Source: JAERML01 sp035687895 (GTDB lineage Bacteria > Bacteroidota > Ignavibacteria > UBA10030 > UBA6906). Taken from it: DNA of 21,911 bases. Shown piece after piece: positions 15,983-21,911 of the stretch. Position 1 is the first letter of the stretch. Each line of letters starts with the position of its first letter. Under the pieces are notes generated by a model. The model searched no databases. It saw only the letters and a program-made list of their open reading frames with translations, and was not told where the DNA came from. The position numbers and the translations under genes are program-made. The stretch lies in NCBI GenBank assembly GCA_035687895.1, contig DASRUE010000109.1:1-21911 (forward strand). Reading direction: 5' to 3'.

Positions 15983-16582
15983 TCAACCCTCCGGTGACCG
16001 TGTGGCAGAAGATTCGTCTGATGTAAAAGGTTTGCCTGATGATTCTCCATAGAATCCCTGGAAACTGACTACTTGCATCGACGGTACTTGAACCAGAGCA
16101 TTGTCCGGAACATCTTTGCTTACCACCGCATTTGCACCGATCTTTACGTTGTTGCCGATATGTACACGGCCTGCGATTTTCGCGCCTGGTGCAATGTAGA
16201 CGTTGTTTCCGATCATGGGCGCTCCGCGGCGCTTTCCTTCGCCGGCCAGGCCGATCGTTACATCATGAGAGAGCGAGCAATTCTCCCCTATGATGACCTG
16301 TTCTCCGACAAAAATCCCTCCGAAGTGAAAGATATGGAACCCTTTCCCGATCCTTGCTGTTGGTGCCAACATAATACCCCACTTCGCCTTTGTCCGGTGA
16401 TTCAAGAAGGCGTAGAGGGGCTTCAGCAGAATCCGAATAGCAAAATGTTGCCTGAGTATCCACTGGCCAAATCGAAAAACAACCACCGCGTGTATACCCG
16501 GGGAGCGATAACATTCCACAACCCTCCGAATGGCCTTCCCATGAGTCAAACTGTAGGAACGTGCAAGATCCTGCTTTAGCAT
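15983..16582 (-). CDS. Serine-acetyltransferase-like hexapeptide O-acetyltransferase
   Basis: 199 aa. A short helical N-terminal part with VVVFRFGQWIL is followed by left-handed beta-helix hexapeptide repeats (about 70-165: IGKGFHI, VGEQVIIGENCSLS, HDVTIG, IGNNVYIAPGAKI, IGNNVKIGANAVVSKDVP). The SHDVTIG and RRGAP segments are like the acetyl-CoA site of CysE-type enzymes. It is shorter than E. coli CysE (273 aa) and lacks most of its N-terminal SATase domain, which fits the short SAT-like enzymes found in exopolysaccharide loci. It may thus acetylate a sugar or alcohol rather than serine. The C-terminal 25 residues are Ser/Glu-rich and probably disordered. It is the first gene of the minus-strand biosynthetic block, 83 bases before the NadE-like gene. 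Confidence 0.88.
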   Translation of the reverse strand: MLKQDLARSYSLTHGKAIRRVVECYRSPGIHAVVVFRFGQWILRQHFAIRILLKPLYAFLNHRTKAKWGIMLAPTARIGKGFHIFHFGGIFVGEQVIIGENCSLSHDVTIGLAGEGKRRGAPMIGNNVYIAPGAKIAGRVHIGNNVKIGANAVVSKDVPDNALVQVPSMQVVSFQGFYGESSGKPFTSDESSATRSPEG

Positions 16583-16972
16583 AAAGTTGCGATCTTCTGT
16601 GAGTGGAAAACTGAGAACGGATTTGTGCGCACGCTACCGGTAAGAAGGACCCGATGTCGTTCAAGCTTTGAGAATATAATTGCCGTGGGAGTAATATCCA
16701 AATTACGAAAAGCCACAAGGCCTGGCTTGATCGATATGGATATCACTTCCTAGAACCAACTTGCATCGTGCTTGGCTTTTGCATATCTTTTTCCGGACAA
16801 CTGATTGCCGTCCGGCTATAGCATACTGCTCAAAAAACCCTTTGTCTTTTCTCAGTTTCAATCCGATACGTAGACGCTTCTGGTAGGGTCGTTGTGTTAT
16901 CTGCCGAAAGACTAAATTTTGAGTTGTTCAGGGATCACGAATTGTCTCAGGCCCATAAATGATGAGCGAGAT
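16583..16972. other. Divergent intergenic region (acetyltransferase / SGNH lipoprotein)
   Basis: 390 bases between divergent starts; presumably holds the promoter of the whole minus-strand biosynthetic block and that of the lipoprotein gene. An inverted repeat AAGCCA (16710-16715) / TGGCTT (16723-16728) with a 7-base spacer is present, and TTGGCTTTT recurs near 16771-16779, so a regulator site is possible. No convincing small gene is seen. Confidence 0.4.
16892..16921 (+). promoter_or_regulatory. Possible Bacteroidota-type promoter of the SGNH lipoprotein gene
   Basis: TTG (16892-16894), 18 bases, then TAAATTTTG (16913-16921), close to the TAnnTTTG consensus but with one extra T. It ends about 50 bases before the ATG. 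Imperfect match, so tentative. Confidence 0.3.
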
Positions 16973-17809
16973 ATGGTTTTGATCAAGAATATTCGAGTGC
17001 TGTTCGTCGCGACCACAGCACTTTTGTCGTGTTCAAGCGAACAAGAACCCAAGGAATCGTTTATGAATGATCAGACGTTGTCTGAAGATCTGCGGCTGTT
17101 GGTAAACAAGCGCATCTTCTTTGGCCACCAATCGGTCGGCGTGGACATCATGCAAGGGATAAGGGAGCTTTGCCAGGAGGCGGATAGCGCGAGATTGAAC
17201 GTAGTTGCCCTCGCGGACACGGTAACACCGTCGGGCAAGGCGTTCTTTGCCGAGGGATATGTTGGAAAGAATTCTGAACCGAACTCCAAATGTGATGCGT
17301 TCGACAATGTCGTTGCCAATCTTGTAAAGGATTCTCTCGACATTGCATTGATGAAGTTCTGTTACGTTGACATCAAGGCACACACGAATATTGAGGAGAT
17401 GTTCAACTACTATGTGAACACAATGGAGGGACTGAAAGAGAGGTTCCCGGGCGTGACATTCGTACACGTGACAGTGCCGGTGACGGAGCGGAGTGCCGCG
17501 TGGAGACGGTTGGCGAAGTGGGTTATTGGCAAAGAGGACGTGTGGGATGTGGCGAGTGTGAAAAGGACAGAATTCAATGACCTTGTTCTTCAGCGCTACA
17601 AGGAAGAAACGATCTTTGATTTGGCGGCCATTGAATCGACGTTTCCCGATGGTACACGGAAGAGTTTTGAGTACGGCGGCAAGGTCGCGTACAGCCTCAT
17701 CAGTGACTACACGCGCGATGGTGGTCACTTGAACGCGCTGGGCCGCAGGGTCGTTGCGCGGCAACTGATCAGAACACTTGCGGGGATCGTCAGAAAGTCG
17801 GTCGAATAA
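16973..17809 (+). CDS. SGNH/GDSL hydrolase-like lipoprotein
   Basis: 278 aa from the ATG at 16973; an in-frame TTG at 16919 would add 18 residues that spoil the signal peptide. The N-terminus is a lipoprotein signal (basic MVLIKNIR, hydrophobic core, lipobox LLSC with Cys20), so the mature protein is membrane-anchored. The body has FFGHQSVGVDIM (49-60), where Ser54 would be the nucleophile of SGNH block I, a beta strand followed by FVHVTVPVT (163-171), and TRDGGHLNALGRR (247-259) with the Asp249-x-x-His252 pair typical of SGNH block V. SGNH enzymes are esterases or O-acyltransferases that often modify extracellular polysaccharides. The gene diverges from a locus that begins with an O-acetyltransferase, so an acyl-group role is plausible but inferred. 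The exact family is not certain. Confidence 0.75.
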   Translation: MVLIKNIRVLFVATTALLSCSSEQEPKESFMNDQTLSEDLRLLVNKRIFFGHQSVGVDIMQGIRELCQEADSARLNVVALADTVTPSGKAFFAEGYVGKNSEPNSKCDAFDNVVANLVKDSLDIALMKFCYVDIKAHTNIEEMFNYYVNTMEGLKERFPGVTFVHVTVPVTERSAAWRRLAKWVIGKEDVWDVASVKRTEFNDLVLQRYKEETIFDLAAIESTFPDGTRKSFEYGGKVAYSLISDYTRDGGHLNALGRRVVARQLIRTLAGIVRKSVE

Positions 17810-17846
17810 GCTGACTCCTTCAAGACTACACGATGCAATGCTGCGG

Positions 17847-17858
17847 CTCCGATCGGAG
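17847..17858. promoter_or_regulatory. Perfect palindrome just upstream of a promoter
   Basis: CTCCGATCGGAG is a perfect 12-base palindrome 13 bases before the TTG element of the promoter at 17872. No T-run follows it, so it is not a good terminator for the lipoprotein gene; it could be a regulator-binding site. Weak evidence. Confidence 0.3.
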
Positions 17859-17871
17859 AGAAATTACCGCC

Positions 17872-17902
17872 TTGACAAACATCGACAGATAATGTAAATT
17901 TG
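17872..17902 (+). promoter_or_regulatory. Bacteroidota-type promoter (TTG-N20-TAnnTTTG)
   Basis: TTGACA begins at 17872 and TAAATTTG occupies 17895-17902, with 20 bases between the TTG and TA. This matches the -33/-7 pattern known for the primary sigma factor of Bacteroidota. It reads towards the beta-helix T9SS protein gene at 18155. Confidence 0.6.
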
Positions 17903-18095
17903 ATTTACTCGCTTGGGTAACAGATCGCCTATGGTTACCTTCGGTTTCGATCCATCTTCGTTGTTACTCTTACATCCCGTTCTCGTCTTCCAAGAACACG
18001 ATTGACAAAAGCCCACAACGTGCTGAGAATAGTCGATTCTCATAGGGAGTAGTATACGTTGTAATTATTTTTTACTTGCTTTTCTCGATTTCTTT

Positions 18096-18137
18096 ATTAT
18101 CTTGAAATCTGGTGATACCCATCACCTGCAAGATAAT
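18096..18137 (+). promoter_or_regulatory. Extended stem-loop immediately before the beta-helix gene
   Basis: ATTATCTTG (18096-18104) pairs perfectly with CAAGATAAT (18129-18137). Inside, GGTGAT (18111-18116) pairs with ATCACC (18121-18126) around a 4-base loop, with an asymmetric internal loop (6 and 2 bases). It lies 17 bases before the first possible ATG. No T-run follows, so it is not a simple terminator. It may govern translation start or mRNA stability, or be a DNA operator. Confidence 0.5.
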
Positions 18138-18154
18138 GAGCGATTCATCAAGCA

Positions 18155-20695
18155 ATGGGGGCTGACATGGAGGCGATGAAATCTTCATTGGTCTCGATGC
18201 ACAGAATAGTGACCCGCACATCAGTTCTTCTCTTCCTCTTTTTCGTAGAGTTGGCCAATAGCGGCCAGTACCATGTGACAGTGAACGGCACATCCAGTGG
18301 CGCGGGGACCATTGCCAGTCCTTGGAGCCTTGCTCGTGGGATTGACGTGGATCGAACGCCGCACCCTGTTGGCGGCGATACGCTTTGGATTCACGGAGGG
18401 ACCTACACCACGTCAACTATTTGGGACATTGAACTTTCTGGGACGTCCAATGTGCAACCGGTGATTGTACGAAACTGGAATAACGAACATGTGATCCTAG
18501 TCTCCACAACAAGCCATCCAGCTGCCGAGTGGACAGTGTTTCTCCGAGGTAATTATCTTTGGGTGTGGGGATTGGATATTTATGCCAGCACTAGAAATGC
18601 AGGCGACGCTTCAAACGTAGTCATGGGCGGAAACTGCTCAAAGCTCATCAACAACTACATCCATGATGGGCAGGCCGTTGGCGTTACGAGTCAGCAGATG
18701 CAGGGGGCGGAAGTATACGGCAACGTCATCAATTACAATGGACGCGAACAGGTTGCCGACGAGGGGGTGGGATATGGGGTCTATGCCCAAAACGTTCCGT
18801 CAACTCCGCGGGTCCGAAAAGAGTTCTACGACAATCTTATATACTACAACTGGGGATGGAATTGGCAAGCCTATACCGAGTCTGGTACTCTCGACAGCAT
18901 GGTATTTGAAGGGAACGTGGTTGTTGGGTCTGGTTTGTTCTGGCAGCGTAGTTATCCTACCACGAGAACATGGGGGCCGCAATTCTTAATCATGGGCCCT
19001 ACTAATTTCTGCCGTTGGTTCCAGATGAAAGATAACCATTTTCTGCAAGACCCTGCTACGATCTCTACGAGTACTGGTGGGAACTACTTCGGTCTTTTTG
19101 GTAGTACAGCCATAACAGACATGACCATGACGGGGAATTACATGGTGGGGCCAAGGGATGTGGCAAGTTTTGATTTTGTTGGCAGTCCAAATACAATTAC
19201 GAATAATGTGATTGTCGGCCCTCATTCTATACCGAGAGCTACTTATCCAAGCAATACATTCCTTTCAAGCTGGCCTTCGGCAAGGGCTGACGATATTTCC
19301 GTGAGAAAGAACAAGTATGAGTCCAACAGGGGTCATATTATTGTCTGGAATTGGGATGAGACACCTACTGTCAGCGTTAATCCTAATGCTGGTGCAACGA
19401 TTCTGAGAAATGGCGATACATATGTTGTTAAGGATGCTCTAAATCCATGGGGAACAAGCGTTGCAAGCGGTACATACAATGGTGGCAATATCACCATCCC
19501 TATGACTGGATTGACGGCAGCGATGCCAGTGTGGCCGGATACAAATATCATTCCGCAGCCTCTTCATGGCTGGCGCAAGGTGAAGGGTGACGAGTATTTT
19601 CAAGGTCAGCCACCTCCACATACTGCACCGCGCTTTGCAACATTCATTCTGATTGGTTCGAATTCCTCAACACCGCTGCCGAGCGGATCATTTGGCGCGA
19701 TCCCGGACACACTCCCGGCCGGAGGAGGAAGCGTGACGCTCTCATGGACTTCGCAGAATGCCACGTCGGCCAGCATAGACCAGGGAATCGGCACTGTTAC
19801 GCTAAGCGGATCTCGCACCGATACCGTCGGTGTGACCAGGACCTACAGGCTGACGCTTACTAATTCAACCGGCAGCCAGACGTACACCGCGTGGGTTGGT
19901 GTAGCGCTTCCATCTGGACAAGGACCCCAGGATATTACCATCCAAGGAACTCCTGTTGCCCTCATCACGACCCCTGGAGGTTCAGGAAACCCGAGCATCG
20001 AAGTTGCGCGAGATGGTGTTACTCCGCCCGTGGGAAGCAGTGACCCCTTGCAGCAATACGACACGTACACAAATGGATCTTCACGAACTTTTGACTGGAT
20101 AGGGTATACGTTCCCCAGCGCGCAGACGTTTTCGCGAGTGGTCTTCCAGGAAGGGATGCATTTTGCAACGGGGGGATGGTTCACCAATCTCAGAGTGCAA
20201 GTGCGAAACGGGACAAGTTGGACGGATGTTCCCAGTGTCGTTTCCATTCCACCGTATGGTGGCACCAACGGCATCAACTACGAAACCTACGACTTGGCCT
20301 TTCCGTCGGTCACGGGAACCGGCATCCGTATCGCAGGCGCACCGGGTGGTTCCGGGTATTTCATTTCTGTGGGGGAGCTGCGCGTTCTCAACAATGGCAC
20401 GACGGACGTCGGTGGTGGTCCCTACGTTCCCAGGGATTTCGGACTTGATCAGAACTACCCCAATCCATTTAACCCCAGTACGAGGATTGGCTTTAAACTG
20501 CCGGCTGCGAGCAGAGTTCTCCTAACTGTCTACAATACTCTTGGCCAGGAAATTGCGCGATTGATCGACGGTCCTCTGTCGGCTGGGATTCATGAAGTGG
20601 AGTTCTCAGCCGGTCGTCTTTCCAACGGGATCTATCTCTACCAACTGATCGCAGGCGATTTTTCAGCTGTGCGGAAGATGATCCTACTGAAGTAG
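18155..20695 (+). CDS. Secreted right-handed beta-helix / discoidin-like protein with T9SS sorting tail
   Basis: 846 aa. A signal peptide core (SVLLFLFFVELANSG, about 23-37) precedes the mature protein; ATGs at 18155, 18167 (GGGGG five bases upstream), 18176 and 18197 are all possible starts, and 18155 is the longest. Residues about 39-85 (YHVTVNGTSSGAGTIASPWS...GDTLWIHGGTY) are the usual opening of a right-handed parallel beta-helix, which continues with Asn/Gly-rich rungs to about 500. An Ig-like segment (about 510-585, PAGGGSVTLSWTSQNATSASID) and a galactose-binding or discoidin-like domain (about 605-745) follow, then the T9SS domain (about 765-846: LDQNYPNPFNPSTRI, VYNTLGQEIARL, GIYLYQL, VRKMILLK). 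Beta-helices of this kind often bind or cleave polysaccharide, but no catalytic residues can be assigned. Predicted to be exported and surface-attached or released. Confidence 0.9.
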   Translation: MGADMEAMKSSLVSMHRIVTRTSVLLFLFFVELANSGQYHVTVNGTSSGAGTIASPWSLARGIDVDRTPHPVGGDTLWIHGGTYTTSTIWDIELSGTSNVQPVIVRNWNNEHVILVSTTSHPAAEWTVFLRGNYLWVWGLDIYASTRNAGDASNVVMGGNCSKLINNYIHDGQAVGVTSQQMQGAEVYGNVINYNGREQVADEGVGYGVYAQNVPSTPRVRKEFYDNLIYYNWGWNWQAYTESGTLDSMVFEGNVVVGSGLFWQRSYPTTRTWGPQFLIMGPTNFCRWFQMKDNHFLQDPATISTSTGGNYFGLFGSTAITDMTMTGNYMVGPRDVASFDFVGSPNTITNNVIVGPHSIPRATYPSNTFLSSWPSARADDISVRKNKYESNRGHIIVWNWDETPTVSVNPNAGATILRNGDTYVVKDALNPWGTSVASGTYNGGNITIPMTGLTAAMPVWPDTNIIPQPLHGWRKVKGDEYFQGQPPPHTAPRFATFILIGSNSSTPLPSGSFGAIPDTLPAGGGSVTLSWTSQNATSASIDQGIGTVTLSGSRTDTVGVTRTYRLTLTNSTGSQTYTAWVGVALPSGQGPQDITIQGTPVALITTPGGSGNPSIEVARDGVTPPVGSSDPLQQYDTYTNGSSRTFDWIGYTFPSAQTFSRVVFQEGMHFATGGWFTNLRVQVRNGTSWTDVPSVVSIPPYGGTNGINYETYDLAFPSVTGTGIRIAGAPGGSGYFISVGELRVLNNGTTDVGGGPYVPRDFGLDQNYPNPFNPSTRIGFKLPAASRVLLTVYNTLGQEIARLIDGPLSAGIHEVEFSAGRLSNGIYLYQLIAGDFSAVRKMILLK

Positions 20696-20720
20696 CGTGA
20701 AGGCGTCTCAAAACACTATA

Positions 20721-20757
20721 CCCTATCTTGATGAAGAGAGATAGGGCATTTCTTTTC
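20721..20757 (+). terminator. Rho-independent terminator after the beta-helix gene
   Basis: CCCTATCT (20721-20728) pairs with AGATAGGG (20739-20746) and is followed by CATTTCTTTTC. It begins 25 bases after the stop codon. Confidence 0.75.
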
Positions 20758-20961
20758 CCCGATGACTGGACGAGGGGCCCACCGCGTGCTGCCTACTCGA
20801 CCATTACCTTCTTTCCTGAGCTATTCTGCATTCAGTCTACGGGCAAGCAACTTGTTGAGTACCTGAGGGTTTAATTGTTGTTCTCTACAGTCAGAAGAAA
20901 GCCGCGTCGACAACCCTCGTTGATTCTGCCCCACTCCTTTGTTGACGTATACAATCCAGCA

Positions 20962-21005
20962 AGTCCGCTGAGTCGCATTGATTAGCGAGACGGGCTTTTC
21001 TTGTT
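20962..21005 (+). terminator. Possible terminator hairpin inside the non-coding block
   Basis: AGTCC (20962-20966) can pair with GGGCT (20992-20996), and GTCGC (20972-20976) with GCGA plus C (20985-20991), with bulges; TTTCTTGTT follows. No gene ends just upstream, so if real it would end a small RNA or read-through transcript. Pairing is imperfect. Confidence 0.3.
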
Positions 21006-21107
21006 AAGACCAGATCAACTCCTCTTTTGTAAGTATGGGGGTTCTTTGTCCGCACTTGTCGTTGTCCGCTCTTCCATTCCTTTTTTCTAGAAACTAATGT
21101 ATTTGCA

Positions 21108-21138
21108 TTGAAAAGCAACAAGGATTGTATTATATTTG
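21108..21138 (+). promoter_or_regulatory. Bacteroidota-type promoter (TTG-N20-TAnnTTTG)
   Basis: TTG at 21108-21110, 20 bases, then TATATTTG at 21131-21138, with the same spacing as the promoter at 17872. It reads towards the gene at 21759, about 620 bases away, so it implies a very long leader or a separate small RNA. Confidence 0.5.
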
Positions 21139-21758
21139 AACCAGATTCAAACTCACCCGTTGCCCTGTGCCAACCCCGTCAACGTGTGGGCCCACCACCG
21201 CAAGAACAGACTATCTAGGGGACCCATCTCTTATTCGTGTGGTTGATGATTTTCCTGTCGTGGTGACGGCACGATAGCGCCCATCTTGTCTTGGGTCATC
21301 GCGATGAATTCTCATTTCGTGAGCCAGCTAACATTCTTTCGGTAGTGTTTTCTTCTTATTGGCAGTGGCCTCCAAAGCATTCTTTAACTAAGCACGACCT
21401 GCGATACGGGATCACGCCGATGAAACTTCATTGGGGCCCGGTGTATTTATATTATAACTATTGATGTTTGAATCAGCGAGTCTTCGATCTTAGAGCGCGA
21501 TCATCCGACGTATCACACTTTTGTAGTAGCAGCGCGTTCGCAAGGCGGATTCACTGTCAGGGGCATTAAGTTCTCGACCCGCTGGGGGAAGCTTCATGAG
21601 TTGTTGTTACTGCGCAGCGATTGATCACACGGATACTACCCCTCAAGTTTTTTTCGACCGAGTCATGTTGACTCCAGGTCGTCTTTCCAGTTTCGTTTTT
21701 GCCGTACAAAACTGATCATAGATTTTCTCGGACAATCATTGAAGTGGAGAAGTTTACC

Positions 21759-21911
21759 ATGATAAAGCGAAACATCTCGCTTTCGGTCTTTCTCTTAGTG
21801 ATCCTTGGTGCGACAAGTGTTGCTCAGACGATCACGGTGACAGGGACGTTGAGCCCGTTTGCGAGTGTAGCGGGGAGTCCGTCGACGGAGCAGAGCTACA
21901 CGGTTTCGGGC
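21759..21911 (+). CDS. Exported protein, N-terminal part (3' end outside window)
   Basis: The ATG at 21759, preceded by GGAGAAG, opens a frame that runs off the window end after 51 codons. The N-terminus is a clear Sec signal peptide: MIKRN, a hydrophobic core SLSVFLLVILGA and a likely cleavage after SVA (residue 22). The mature start QTITVTGTLSPFASVAGSPS followed by TEQSYTVSG resembles the short beta-sandwich repeat (GTxSxxQSYTVSG) found in multi-domain secreted proteins of Bacteroidota, many with T9SS tails. The full architecture and function lie outside the window. Confidence 0.85.
   Translation, partial: MIKRNISLSVFLLVILGATSVAQTITVTGTLSPFASVAGSPSTEQSYTVSG

Larger units (their letters stand above)
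17810..18154. other. Leader region of the beta-helix T9SS gene
   Basis: 345 bases without a convincing gene. It holds a palindrome at 17847-17858, a Bacteroidota-type promoter at 17872-17902 and a large stem-loop at 18096-18137, each listed separately. If the promoter is used, the transcript has a leader of about 245 bases. Confidence 0.5.
20758..21758. other. About 1 kb without a convincing gene
   Basis: No reading frame here has family resemblance or a ribosome site; the longest (minus strand, 20891-21121) is low-complexity. Visible items are a hairpin with a T-run (20962-21005), a Bacteroidota-type promoter (21108-21138), a 10-base palindrome GTGGGCCCAC (21186-21195) and TCGTG/CACGA arms around 21260. 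No tRNA, rRNA, CRISPR or insertion sequence is recognised. It may be the long leader of the gene at 21759, an unrecognised RNA gene, or decayed sequence. Confidence 0.4.

Noticed and set aside
16263..16718. 151-codon minus-strand frame overlapping the acetyltransferase start
   Set aside because: It is in another frame of the acetyltransferase gene and shows no family features, whereas the hexapeptide repeats are clear in the chosen frame.
20891..21121. 76-codon minus-strand open frame in the 1-kb gap
   Set aside because: No ribosome site, no known motif, low-complexity basic sequence; likely chance.
20758..21758. tRNA, rRNA or CRISPR in the gene-free stretch
   Set aside because: No T-loop (GTTCGAATC-like) with matching acceptor arms, no rRNA-like sequence and no regularly spaced repeats were seen.

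Overview
The window looks like chromosomal DNA of a Bacteroidota/Ignavibacteria-type (FCB group) bacterium. The strongest sign is two secreted proteins ending in type IX secretion (T9SS) sorting tails of the form QNYPNPFNPxTxI...GVYFYRL...LLLK. Two promoter candidates of the Bacteroidota form (TTG, 20 bases, TAnnTTTG) and several genes without clear Shine-Dalgarno sites agree with this. The species cannot be named from the sequence alone. I see no tRNA, rRNA, CRISPR array, insertion sequence or phage gene.

Left part (1-4780). The window opens inside the 3' end of a T9SS-exported protein gene, followed by two hairpin terminators. A minus-strand gene encodes a PP2C/SpoIIE-type phosphatase fused to a DksA-like zinc ribbon. 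Divergent from it are aspartate kinase (lysC) and a receiver-less NtrC-like regulator whose ATPase motifs are degenerate. A hairpin separates this gene from the convergent clpC.

Middle part (4800-9180). clpC (minus) is a full-length Hsp100 unfoldase. Plus-strand genes then encode an ETHE1-like metallo-beta-lactamase/rhodanese fusion and a single-domain rhodanese 26 bases further on, probably a small persulfide-handling operon.

Biosynthetic block (9231-16582, minus strand). Seven genes read in one direction. In transcription order they are a hexapeptide O-acetyltransferase, a NadE-like ATP pyrophosphatase, a class II glutamine-hydrolysing asparagine synthase homologue, an acyl carrier protein, an acyl-AMP ligase, a metallophosphoesterase and a UbiA-family decaprenyl-phosphate phosphoribosyltransferase homologue. 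The middle four are nearly touching (NadE-like to AsnB 4 bases, AsnB to ACP 12 bases, ACP to ligase 4 bases). There is no glycosyltransferase, ketosynthase or NRPS module, so the block resembles a compact pathway that activates an acid, loads it on a carrier protein, amidates and O-acetylates something. The product is not evident and this is the best candidate here for an undescribed system. A divergent SGNH-like lipoprotein gene follows.

Right part (17810-21911). A large secreted beta-helix/Ig-like/discoidin-like T9SS protein has a long leader ending in an elaborate stem-loop just before its start codon. About 1.06 kb without a convincing gene follows, with another Bacteroidota-type promoter. 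The window ends in the first 51 codons of another exported protein.
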